Notes under the pieces: generated by a model | Told to the model about the DNA's origin: nothing | Seen by the model: the letters and a program-made list of their open reading frames with translations, nothing else | Databases searched by the model: none | Position numbers and translations under genes: made by a program | NCBI GenBank assembly: GCA_013822425.1 | Contig: PNKL01000016.1 | Location: 1 to 54,711 of the forward strand | DNA from: Gemmatimonas sp. | GTDB lineage: Bacteria; Gemmatimonadota; Gemmatimonadetes; Gemmatimonadales; Gemmatimonadaceae | Direction of reading: 5' to 3' | DNA: 54,711 nt | In this document: piece after piece, positions 39,776 through 49,600 of the stretch | Position numbering within the stretch: position 1 is the stretch's first letter | How the letters are laid out: each line of letters opens with the position of its first letter

Positions 39776-40459
39776 ATGAACAAACCCGCCCCAAAACGCC
39801 GTCCGAGGCGTCGCACGCTGTCGGGCGCGGCGCTCCGCGCGCACGCGCGCGAGATCGAACGCCGTCTCGTCGGGCTCTACCCCGACGCGCACTGCGAACT
39901 CGACTTCCGCTCGCCTTTTGAACTGCTCTGCGCCACCATCCTCTCGGCGCAGTGCACGGACAAGCGCGTCAACATGGTCACGCCGGTGCTGTTCGAGCGC
40001 TGGCCTGACGCGCGCGCGCTTGCCGGAGCCAGCCAGGAAGACGTCGAGGAAGTCATCCGCAGCACGGGCTTCTTTCGCAGCAAGGCGAAGTCGCTCATCG
40101 GTATGGCCCGGGCACTCATGGCATCGCACGCAGGGAACGTCCCTGCCGACATGAACGCGCTGACGGCGCTGCCGGGAGTCGGGCGAAAAACCGCGAACGT
40201 GCTCCTCGGAAACGCCTTCATGCAGAATGAGGGAATCGTCGTGGACACCCACGTCGCGCGGCTCGCGGCGCGACTCGGCCTGACGGTGGAGACAGACCCT
40301 GTGCGGATCGAGCAGGCGCTCATGCCGCTGTTCGACCGCGCGGGGTGGACCCGCCTGTCGCATCTCCTCATCTGGCACGGCCGCCGCGTGTGCGACGCCC
40401 GCAAGCCTCGTTGCGCATACTGCACGCTCGCCACGATCTGTCCTTCGGCCGCGGTCTGA
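39776..40459 (+). CDS. nth: Endonuclease III
   Basis: 227 residues from ATG 39776 (a GTG nine bases upstream is also possible). A DNA glycosylase/AP lyase that removes oxidised pyrimidines. The helix-hairpin-helix LPGVGRKTANV includes the catalytic Lys138; Asp157 in VDTHVARLA is the second catalytic residue. The C-terminal Cys206-x6-Cys213-x2-Cys216-x5-Cys222 binds the [4Fe-4S] cluster. The basic N-terminus (KRRPRRR) is extra compared with E. coli Nth. It is followed closely by a lipoprotein gene. All key residues present. Confidence 0.95.
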   Translation: MNKPAPKRRPRRRTLSGAALRAHAREIERRLVGLYPDAHCELDFRSPFELLCATILSAQCTDKRVNMVTPVLFERWPDARALAGASQEDVEEVIRSTGFFRSKAKSLIGMARALMASHAGNVPADMNALTALPGVGRKTANVLLGNAFMQNEGIVVDTHVARLAARLGLTVETDPVRIEQALMPLFDRAGWTRLSHLLIWHGRRVCDARKPRCAYCTLATICPSAAV

Positions 40460-40485
40460 CGCTCTCTCATTCCGTCCTCCACACT

Positions 40486-40962
40486 GTGCAACTCCCACTG
40501 TCCGTCGCCTGCGTGGTGGTGCTGGCGCTCTCCGCCTGCACCCCGCCGCCGCCACCGCCGCTGCTCGCGCCGGAGCCGGCACCCGTCCCGCTCGCCAGCG
40601 ACGACCTCTGCTACCTGGTGCAGGCCGAAGCGGCGAGGTCGCCTGGCCTCGAGGTGGACCGCGCCCCCGACGTGGTGAAATACGAGCCCCGTCCGCTGAT
40701 GCCTCCCAAGGGTGGCTATCCACGCGGCGTCATCCGGCGGGACGGGAAGACGCGCGTGAAGGTCTCCGTGGTCGTGGACACCACCGGGAAGGCCGACATG
40801 ACGACGTTCACGGTGGTCGAGACCACGCACAAGTGGCTCGGTGACAACCTCAAGTCGCTGATTCCGCGGTGGACCTTCACCCCGGCCGTGAAGAACGGCT
40901 GCCGCGTGGCGGGCCTGTGGGTGTTCACCGCGGCGCCGGGGCAGCGGAGGCCCGCGAAGTAG
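40486..40962 (+). CDS. Lipoprotein with TonB-C-terminal-like domain
   Basis: 158 residues from GTG 40486, chosen because the frame then starts with a hydrophobic signal ending in the lipobox LALSAC. A proline run ([17 protein letters not shown]) follows the lipid cysteine. The last ~90 residues match the TonB C-terminal pattern ([35 protein letters not shown] ... [20 protein letters not shown]). There is no transmembrane energy-coupling anchor, so it may be a stand-alone periplasmic TonB-C-like protein. Function not clear. Confidence 0.65.
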   Translation: MQLPLSVACVVVLALSACTPPPPPPLLAPEPAPVPLASDDLCYLVQAEAARSPGLEVDRAPDVVKYEPRPLMPPKGGYPRGVIRRDGKTRVKVSVVVDTTGKADMTTFTVVETTHKWLGDNLKSLIPRWTFTPAVKNGCRVAGLWVFTAAPGQRRPAK

Positions 40963-41053
40963 CCCGGCCACCGGGTGCCCACTATATTTAGAGGTTAGGC
41001 CCCAGCTACCGCGTACTGTCGTACTTTGCCTCCCTCTGTCTCAATCTGTCCCC

Positions 41054-41512
41054 ATGAAAACCGCAACTTTCGAAACCAGCCTCGGCACGATCGTGGCCGA
41101 GTTGTATGACGATGCCGCGCCGAAGACGGTCGAGAACTTCGAGACGCTCGCCAACCAGGGCTTCTACGACGGCGTCAAGTTCCATCGCGTCATCCCGGAC
41201 TTCGTGGTGCAGGGCGGCGACCCGCTCTCCAGGGACCTGCCCGCTGGCCATCCGCGTGTCGGCACCGGCGGCCCCGGCCATACGATCAAGTGCGAGACCG
41301 CGGGCAACCCGCACACGCACGCCGTGGGCGCGCTGTCCATGGCGCACGCGGGCAAGGACACCGGCGGCAGTCAGTTCTTCATGGTGCTGAGCGAGTCCAA
41401 TACGCGGCACCTGAACGGCGTCCATACCGTCTTCGGCCAGATCACCAGTGGCCTCGACGTGATGCAGAAGATCAAGCAGCACGATGTCATGACCAAGGTG
41501 CGCGTCGCCTGA
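41054..41512 (+). CDS. ppiB: Peptidyl-prolyl cis-trans isomerase, cyclophilin type
   Basis: 152 residues without signal peptide, so cytoplasmic. Cyclophilin marks: [44 protein letters not shown] (active-site Arg in FHRV), [19 protein letters not shown] and the [12 protein letters not shown] end. It lacks the tryptophan of human CypA (His in HLNGV at that position), as is usual for bacterial short cyclophilins. The TATATTTA string about 70 nt upstream could be a promoter element, not proven. Confidence 0.93.
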   Translation: MKTATFETSLGTIVAELYDDAAPKTVENFETLANQGFYDGVKFHRVIPDFVVQGGDPLSRDLPAGHPRVGTGGPGHTIKCETAGNPHTHAVGALSMAHAGKDTGGSQFFMVLSESNTRHLNGVHTVFGQITSGLDVMQKIKQHDVMTKVRVA

Positions 41513-41546
41513 CGGCGGTGCCGCCCCCCACCCTGCGAGGACCCGC

Positions 41547-41705
41547 ATGAGCGCCACCACGCATCATCCCGAAGACCGCAAGGCCGCCTTCACCGGACTC
41601 ATTGTCGGTGCCGTCGCGCTGCTGGTCATCTGCTTCACGATCGTGCAGCTGACGAACATGAAGTTTGCCGGGCACAAGAAGCCGGCCGCCGAAGCCGCCA
41701 AGTAG
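41547..41705 (+). CDS. 52-residue membrane protein
   Basis: ATG at 41547 with GCGAGGA upstream; encodes MSATTHHPEDRKAAF, a helix (TGLIVGAVALLVICFTIVQL), then TNMKFAGHKKPAAEAAK. One transmembrane segment with basic cytoplasm-side ends. It starts 34 nt after ppiB and ends 8 nt before the metal ATPase, so it is probably co-transcribed with that gene. No family recognised; it may be an accessory peptide of the ATPase or of the cbb3 locus. Confidence 0.6.
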   Translation: MSATTHHPEDRKAAFTGLIVGAVALLVICFTIVQLTNMKFAGHKKPAAEAAK

Positions 41706-41713
41706 GAGCGGTC

Positions 41714-43588
41714 ATGACGATGGACGAACGCCCCCTCGCCGCCCCCGGCGTGGGGGCGTTTTCGCTGACCCGGGGAGCCACCTGGCTTCCCGCCCTCGCC
41801 GTCGTCGCGCTCGCGGCAGGCGGCGCGGCGCGACTGACGGACCGCGGCAACCCGTGGGTCTGGCGCGGCTGGATGCTGGCGTTGGTCATCTCCGGCCTCC
41901 CCGTGGTCGTGCGCACGGTGCGCGGGCTGCTGCGCGGACACTTCGCCGCCGACGTGGCCGCCACCCTTTCCATCCTCGGTGCCATCGTGCTCGGCCAGCC
42001 GATCGCCGGTCTCGTCATCGTGCTCATGCAGACGGGCGGCGAATGGCTGGAGCGATACGCCGAGGGGCGCGCCTCCAACGCGGTGCGCGCCCTTGAGGAC
42101 GCCGCGCCGCGCACGGCGCATCGGCAGCGTTCGGACGGCCAGCATGAGGACATCGCTGCATCGGACATCAATCCGGGTGACCTGCTGCTTGTGCGCCCCG
42201 GCGAGATGCTCCCGGCCGATGGTGTCGTCGAGAGCGGGCGGTCGCACCTCGATGTGTCGCGCCTCACCGGTGAAGCGCCCCCGGATCTCGTGCAGGCGGG
42301 CAGCGACGTCCGCTCCGGCGCCGTCAATCTCGAGGGTGCCATCGTGGTGCGCGCCACGCGCCCGGCTCGCGAGTCGCTGTACGCGCGCATCGTCGAACTC
42401 GTACGGACAGCGCAGGCCGAGAAGTCGCCCATCCAGCGCATGGCCGACCGCTACGCCGTCTGGTTCACGCCGGCCACCCTGCTGGTCTGCGCCGTCACCT
42501 GGTTCGCCACACATGACTCGCTGCGCGTGCTGGCAGTGCTCGTGGTGGCCACGCCGTGCCCGCTTCTCCTCGCCACGCCCGTCGCCATCATCGGCGGCAT
42601 CAACCGCGCCGCGCGCCATCAGGTGATCGTGCGCACCGGCGGCGCGCTCGAGCGGCTGGCGAGCGTGGATACCGCGGTCTTCGACAAGACGGGAACGCTC
42701 ACCATCGGCCGGCCTGAGGTGGTGGCGGTCGACGCGCTCGAGGGGTGGACGCCCGACGAGGTGCTGCGGCTTGGCGCCGCCGTAGAGGTGGGATCGGGCC
42801 ATCACCTCGCACGCAGCACGGTGGACGCGGCCATGCACCGCGGCATCGCGCTCCCCGTCCCCTCCAACGTCGTGGACGCGCCGGGGCTCGGCGTCCGCGG
42901 CACCGTCGAAGGGCGCAATGTCGCCGTCGGTGCCGCCGCCTGGCTCTTGTCGCTCTTCCCGGCGCAGCGCGAGGCGATCGCCACCGCGCGCGGCGCGGGC
43001 ATGCGCGGCATTGTGGCGGTGGACGGCCAGATCGCTGGTGCCATCGAGTACGCCGACCACGCCCGCGAAGGGCTGCACGGCTTCTTCGATCAGCTGCGTC
43101 GGCTGGGGCTCCGCCAACTCGTCCTGCTCTCCGGCGACCATCAGGCCAACGTCGAGGGCATTGCGCGTGCCGTCGGCATCGACGATGCGCGGGGCGATCT
43201 CCTCCCGCAGCAGAAGGTCGAGGCCGTGCGCGAACTCATGCGCGCAGGTCGGCGTGTGGTCATGGTGGGCGACGGCACCAACGACGCCCCGGCGCTCAGC
43301 GCCGCCACGGCGGGCATAGCGCTCGCCGCGCACGGCGGCGGCATCGCCGCCGAATCGGCCGATGCGGTGATCCTGTGCGACGACATCACGCGCGTCGCCG
43401 ACGCCATCCGGATCGGGCGGCGCTCGGTGGCCATCGCGCGGCAGAGCATCGTCGTCGGACTTGGCCTCAGCGCGCTCGCGATGGTGGCCGCCTCCCTCGG
43501 CTACTTCTCGCCGACCACGGGGGCGATGTTGCAGGAGGCCATCGACGTGGCGGTGATCCTGAACGCGGTGCGAGCCTCATCCGAGTAG
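41714..43588 (+). CDS. P1B-type metal-transporting ATPase with a TPC motif
   Basis: 624 residues. No N-terminal metal-binding (HMA) domain. The ion-path motif is Thr280-Pro281-Cys282 (ATPCPLLLATP) instead of CPC; the phosphorylated Asp324 is in FDKTGTLT; TGEAPP lies in the actuator domain; GDGTNDAPAL in the P domain. The usual HP dipeptide in the nucleotide domain is replaced by His363-His364 (SGHHLA). TPC-type members form a poorly characterised subgroup with proposed metals such as iron or nickel. It exports or imports a metal at the inner membrane. It sits just before the cbb3 cluster, whose own copper ATPase is ccoI. Confidence 0.88.
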   Translation: MTMDERPLAAPGVGAFSLTRGATWLPALAVVALAAGGAARLTDRGNPWVWRGWMLALVISGLPVVVRTVRGLLRGHFAADVAATLSILGAIVLGQPIAGLVIVLMQTGGEWLERYAEGRASNAVRALEDAAPRTAHRQRSDGQHEDIAASDINPGDLLLVRPGEMLPADGVVESGRSHLDVSRLTGEAPPDLVQAGSDVRSGAVNLEGAIVVRATRPARESLYARIVELVRTAQAEKSPIQRMADRYAVWFTPATLLVCAVTWFATHDSLRVLAVLVVATPCPLLLATPVAIIGGINRAARHQVIVRTGGALERLASVDTAVFDKTGTLTIGRPEVVAVDALEGWTPDEVLRLGAAVEVGSGHHLARSTVDAAMHRGIALPVPSNVVDAPGLGVRGTVEGRNVAVGAAAWLLSLFPAQREAIATARGAGMRGIVAVDGQIAGAIEYADHAREGLHGFFDQLRRLGLRQLVLLSGDHQANVEGIARAVGIDDARGDLLPQQKVEAVRELMRAGRRVVMVGDGTNDAPALSAATAGIALAAHGGGIAAESADAVILCDDITRVADAIRIGRRSVAIARQSIVVGLGLSALAMVAASLGYFSPTTGAMLQEAIDVAVILNAVRASSE

Positions 43589-43816
43589 CGGACCTTGCGT
43601 CAGGGGCGGGCCGCATCAGTCAGCCAACTCGCTTGGCCGCACGCGGACACCAATCCTGTTGCCCCGTACCCGCACAAGGCGTCAGCATATCCCTGACATC
43701 TTGCGGGGGCTGCGCTGATTGCCGCTCCCTGTATCGCCATAGATAGTTGTCGCTTGCAAGGCGCACCCCGTCAGGAAGGCGGTTGCGCGCGTCCTCCCCA
43801 CCCCTTTGGAGCAGCG

Positions 43817-46047
<2,231 letters not shown>

Positions 46048-46048
<1 letters not shown>

Positions 46049-46230
46049 TGCGACTCTCCGACATCATGGGCGCGGCGAACCTCTCGGCCTACGCCGAGGT
46101 CGCGATGATCCTGTTCATCGCGGCGTTTGTGGCCATCGTGATCGCGACTTTCGCCCCCGGCCGGCAGCGGACGTACGACGCGGCCAGCCGGATGCCACTC
46201 GACGACGAACATCCTCAGACGCCGCGCTGA
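46048..46230 (+). CDS. ccoQ: cbb3 oxidase small subunit (CcoQ-like)
   Basis: 60 residues: MRLSDIMGAANLSAYAEVAMILFIAAFVAIVIATFAPGR then an acidic/basic tail. One transmembrane helix and the tail with RTYDAASRMPLDDE are typical of CcoQ. The ATG shares a base with the ccoNO stop (TGATG), which couples them. Stabilises the oxidase in other bacteria. Confidence 0.85.
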
Positions 46231-46255
46231 AGACGCGCCGCGCACCGGAGCGCAT

Positions 46256-46855
46256 ATGGCTGACAACGACAAGCTGCTCGACCACGCGTACGACGGCATC
46301 CAGGAGTTCGACAATCCGCTGCCGACGTGGTGGAAGTGGATATTCTACGCGACCATCCTCGTGGTGCCGATCTACTATTGGGATCCCATGGGCATTGGGG
46401 TGGGACCAGGCAAGGAGAAGGCCTACAAGCAGCAGATGGCGGCGTTCAATGCCGCGCACCCCAAGACGGCCGGTGCGTACACGGATGACCAGATCGCCGC
46501 GTTCGCCGGGGATCCGGCGAAAGTGGAGGCGGGCAAGGCCGTCTACACGCGGCATTGCGTTGCATGTCACCGTCCCGATGGTGGCGGCCAGATCGGCCCC
46601 AACCTCACGGACGACTTCTGGATCCATGGGGGCCGACCGACCGAGATCATGAAGACGGTCGTCGAGGGAGTGCTCGCCAAGGGCATGCCGCCCTGGGGCA
46701 AGATGCTGAAGTCCGACGAAGTCGAAGGTGTCGTGGGATACGTACAGACACTGCACGGCACGAATCCCGCCAATCCGAAGGCCCCGGAAGGGGCCAAGTA
46801 CCCCGCTGATTCGGCCGCGGCTCCTGCCGCAACGCCGCAGACGAAGGGGATGTAG
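46256..46855 (+). CDS. ccoP: cbb3 oxidase monoheme cytochrome c subunit (CcoP-like)
   Basis: 199 residues. One N-terminal helix (about 24-46, WWKWIFYATILVVPIYYW) anchors it; the soluble part has a single CVACH heme site (Cys101, Cys104, His105). The likely methionine ligand lies in KGMPPWGKML, in the usual MPPWG context. Canonical CcoP carries two hemes in ~300 residues; here the first is absent. It has the CcoP-like opening EFDNPLPTWWKW. It passes electrons to CcoNO. A 10-bp hairpin follows the stop. Confidence 0.88.
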   Translation: MADNDKLLDHAYDGIQEFDNPLPTWWKWIFYATILVVPIYYWDPMGIGVGPGKEKAYKQQMAAFNAAHPKTAGAYTDDQIAAFAGDPAKVEAGKAVYTRHCVACHRPDGGGQIGPNLTDDFWIHGGRPTEIMKTVVEGVLAKGMPPWGKMLKSDEVEGVVGYVQTLHGTNPANPKAPEGAKYPADSAAAPAATPQTKGM

Positions 46856-46867
46856 ACTCCGCCGAGT

Positions 46868-46892
46868 GGGAGCGCGGCTCCTCCGCGCTCCC
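46868..46892 (+). terminator. Hairpin between ccoP and ccoG
   Basis: GGGAGCGCGG (46868-46877) pairs perfectly with CCGCGCTCCC (46883-46892) around a 5-nt loop. Only CCTTCC follows, not a T-run. It may be a partial terminator or an mRNA-stabilising stem setting structural-gene against assembly-gene levels. Confidence 0.5.
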
Positions 46893-46932
46893 CCTTCCGC
46901 TCGCCCCCCAGCTTGACCAAGAGTCGCTTTTC

Positions 46933-48357
46933 ATGGCTGTCCCGGTTGCACCCGGTCGTGTCCTCCCGACCCTGAATGAAGACGGCACGCACCGCTGGCT
47001 CCGCCCCAAGCCGGCACCTGGCGCCTGGCTGACCCGTCGGACGGTCGTCGCGTGGCTGCTGATCTTCATCTACGTCGCCATTCCGCACGTCTTCATCGGC
47101 GGGAAGCCGACGATCCTGCTCGACCTCCAGCGCCGCGAGTTCACGTTCTTCGGCACGACGTTCCTGCCGACCGACACGCTGCTCCTCATGCTCCTCGCGA
47201 TCAGCGTGGTGATCGCCATCTTCCTCGCCTCCGCGCTCGCGGGGCGCGTCTGGTGCGGATGGGCCTGCCCGCAGACGGTGTACATGGAGTTCGTCTACCG
47301 TCCGCTCGAGCGCCTGTTCGAGGGTGGCCCGCGCGGTTCAACGCAGATTGACCGCGCCGGAACCTGGTTCCATCCGCGCCGCTTCGCAAAGCACGTCACC
47401 TACCTGGTGATCAGTTCGTTCCTCGCCCACACCTTCCTGGCCTACTTCGTCGGCTGGGACCAGGTGGTGCACTGGGTCTTTGGCAGCCCGAGCGCCCACC
47501 CTGTTGGCTTCACGATCGTCACCATCACGACGATCGCGATGATGCTCGATTTCGTGTACTTCCGCGAACAGACCTGCATGGTGGCCTGCCCGTACGGCCG
47601 CTGGCAGTCGGCGCTGCTCGACAATGACTCGCTGATCGTCGCGTACGATTACAACCGCGGCGAGCCGCGCGGACTGGGCAAGGACCGCACCGGCAAGGGC
47701 GACTGCGTCGATTGCGAGGCGTGCGTCATCACCTGCCCCACCGGCATCGACATCCGCAACGGCCTGCAGATGGAGTGCATCCACTGCACGCAGTGCATGG
47801 ACGCCTGCGATGCCGTGATGCGCAAGGTGGGCAGGCCGGAGGGGCTCATCCGCTACACTTCGCGCGCCGCGCTCGCCGGCAAGGGCAAGCACTTCCTGCG
47901 CCCGCGCACCGTGCTCTACCCCATCGCCTTCGCCATCGTCTTCGGCGGCTTTGTCTGGCAGCTGACGTTCAAGGATGCCGCCGACGTCACCCTGCTCGGC
48001 GCGGCGGGGGCACCATTCGTGGTGCAGCAGGACGGCAAGGTCACCAACCAGTTGCGCATCCGCATCGCCAACCGGTCGGGGGCGGAACATGCGTACACCG
48101 TCGAGGTGACGGGGGCCGACGACGTGTCGGTCATCGCGCCCATGAGTCCGCTGTCGGTGCGCCCCGGGCACACCGAAACGATGCCGGTCTTCGTCACGCT
48201 GCCGCGCGACGAATTCGACGAAGGCGTCCGCACGGTGACGGTGCGCGTCTCCGACGGCGCGAGCTACGCGGCCGACTTCCCGTACCGGCTCACCGGACCG
48301 ATCCGCGAATCGCACGACGACGACCGCAAGGACCGCCGAAACGGACCGCGCGAATGA
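46933..48357 (+). CDS. ccoG: Cytochrome c oxidase accessory protein CcoG (FixG/RdxA family)
   Basis: 474 residues. Membrane iron-sulfur protein needed for copper delivery to cbb3 oxidase in other bacteria. Five or so transmembrane helices; WCGWACPQTVYMEFVYRPLE; REQTCMVACPYGRWQSAL; two ferredoxin-type cluster motifs at about 258-300 (CVDCEACVITCP, then CIHCTQCMDACD). The C-terminal ~110 residues form an Ig-like periplasmic domain (RIRIANRSGAEHAYTVEV). It starts 77 nt after ccoP, past a hairpin, and overlaps ccoH by 4 nt. Confidence 0.95.
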   Translation: MAVPVAPGRVLPTLNEDGTHRWLRPKPAPGAWLTRRTVVAWLLIFIYVAIPHVFIGGKPTILLDLQRREFTFFGTTFLPTDTLLLMLLAISVVIAIFLASALAGRVWCGWACPQTVYMEFVYRPLERLFEGGPRGSTQIDRAGTWFHPRRFAKHVTYLVISSFLAHTFLAYFVGWDQVVHWVFGSPSAHPVGFTIVTITTIAMMLDFVYFREQTCMVACPYGRWQSALLDNDSLIVAYDYNRGEPRGLGKDRTGKGDCVDCEACVITCPTGIDIRNGLQMECIHCTQCMDACDAVMRKVGRPEGLIRYTSRAALAGKGKHFLRPRTVLYPIAFAIVFGGFVWQLTFKDAADVTLLGAAGAPFVVQQDGKVTNQLRIRIANRSGAEHAYTVEVTGADDVSVIAPMSPLSVRPGHTETMPVFVTLPRDEFDEGVRTVTVRVSDGASYAADFPYRLTGPIRESHDDDRKDRRNGPRE

Positions 48358-48830
48358 AAAAAGGAATGCAGTGGCCCATCGGCGTCGCGGCCGTGCTCGC
48401 GCTGACCATCGCGGCCAACATCTACGTGATGGTGCGCGCCAATGACGACCCGTCGGTGGCGATCGCCAAGGACTATTACCAGCGCGCCGTGCGCTTCGAC
48501 GCCGACCAGGCGCTGCGCCGGCGCAGCGAGCGCCTCGGATGGCGCGTCTCGCTCGAGGCTGCGCGCACCTCGGCCACTGAGGCCACGGTGACCGCGGTGC
48601 TGGTGGATTCCACGGGGGCGCCTATCCGCGGCGCCATCGTGCGTATCGCCGCGCACGCGGTGGCGCGCAGCAATGACATCTTCACCGCCACGGCCACGCC
48701 GGCGGGCGATCGGTATCTCGCCGTGCTGCCGGTGAACCGTGGCGGGCTCTGGGACCTCAACGTCGAGGCGGTGCGCGGCAGCGAACGATTCGTCGCCACA
48801 CAGCGGCTCGACCTGCCGGGAATGCCTTAA
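48354..48830 (+). CDS. ccoH: FixH/CcoH family protein
   Basis: 158 residues from ATG 48354, overlapping the ccoG stop. One N-terminal helix (MQWPIGVAAVLALTIAANIYV), then the FixH hallmark DDPSVAIAKDYYQRAVRFDADQ, then an Ig-like periplasmic domain ending in GGLWDLNVEAVRG. In known systems it helps copper insertion or oxidase stability together with CcoI. The frame upstream is a ccoG shadow. Followed directly by the TauE/SafE-like gene. Confidence 0.85.
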   Translation: MKKGMQWPIGVAAVLALTIAANIYVMVRANDDPSVAIAKDYYQRAVRFDADQALRRRSERLGWRVSLEAARTSATEATVTAVLVDSTGAPIRGAIVRIAAHAVARSNDIFTATATPAGDRYLAVLPVNRGGLWDLNVEAVRGSERFVATQRLDLPGMP

Positions 48831-49600
48831 TGCTGACCCTTGCCGGAGCGGTTCTCGTCGCGAGCCTGCTTGGCTCGATGCACTGCGCGGGCATGTGCAC
48901 GCCCTTTGTCTGCTTCTATGCCGGCGCCGACGCCCGCGCGAGTTGGTGGGGACATCTCGCGTACAACGGTGGACGCCTCGTGTCGTACCTCATCCTCGGC
49001 GCCATCGCGGGAGCGGTGGGCGCCGGCATCCAGCAGGTTGGCCTCGGTGTCGGCGTCTCGCGCGCCGCGGCGTCGCTCGCCGGCATCCTGATGATCACGT
49101 GGGGCGTGGTGCAGCTGCTCGTCGTGCGCGGCGTGAGGGTGCCCACCCCGGCGCCGCTCGCCGGCGCCCAGCGGTGGATGGCCTCGCGCCTGCGCGACGT
49201 GCGCGACTTCGCGCCCACGGTCCGCGCACTCACCGTCGGCCTGCTCACCACGCTCCTCCCGTGCGGCTGGCTGTATGCGTTCGTCATCACGGCTGCGGGC
49301 ACGGGCACGGTAACGGACGCGATGCTCATCATGGCCGCCTTCTGGGTCGGCACGCTGCCGATGATGCTCGCCATCGGCGTCGGCATCCGGCGCCTCGCCG
49401 GCCCGCTGCGCGACCGCCTGCCGGTTTTCAGCGCGCTCGTCCTCGTGGCTATCGGGCTCTACTCGCTCGGCGGCGGCATCCAGAAGGACCCGGCAAAGGT
49501 CGCCATGCGCGCGCGGCACATGATCCCCTCGTCGATTGCGATCCCGGCGCCGACGGCCACACCAGAAACGGTTCAGCCCCCCCATGAGCACCGTCCCTGA
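48830..49600 (+). CDS. TauE/SafE-like membrane protein of the cbb3 cluster
   Basis: 256 residues with six to seven helices. The N-terminal GSMHCAGMC (Cys19, Cys23) and the LLPCGWLYAFV motif match the SafE/UreH-like proteins that sit between ccoH and ccoI in many cbb3 clusters. A role in copper or thiol handling during oxidase assembly is likely, but not shown by sequence. Its start shares a base with the ccoH stop (TAATG); its stop lies inside the start of ccoI (17-nt overlap). Confidence 0.82.
   Translation: MLTLAGAVLVASLLGSMHCAGMCTPFVCFYAGADARASWWGHLAYNGGRLVSYLILGAIAGAVGAGIQQVGLGVGVSRAAASLAGILMITWGVVQLLVVRGVRVPTPAPLAGAQRWMASRLRDVRDFAPTVRALTVGLLTTLLPCGWLYAFVITAAGTGTVTDAMLIMAAFWVGTLPMMLAIGVGIRRLAGPLRDRLPVFSALVLVAIGLYSLGGGIQKDPAKVAMRARHMIPSSIAIPAPTATPETVQPPHEHRP

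Noticed and set aside
40978-41053. TATATTTA as a promoter -10 element of ppiB
   Set aside because: It stands out in GC-rich DNA, but there is no matching upstream element at a fitting distance, so I mention it only in the gene entry.
43589-43816. FNR/ANR-type operator before ccoNO
   Set aside because: Low-oxygen control would be expected, but I see no TTGAT-N4-ATCAA palindrome in the 228 bases upstream.
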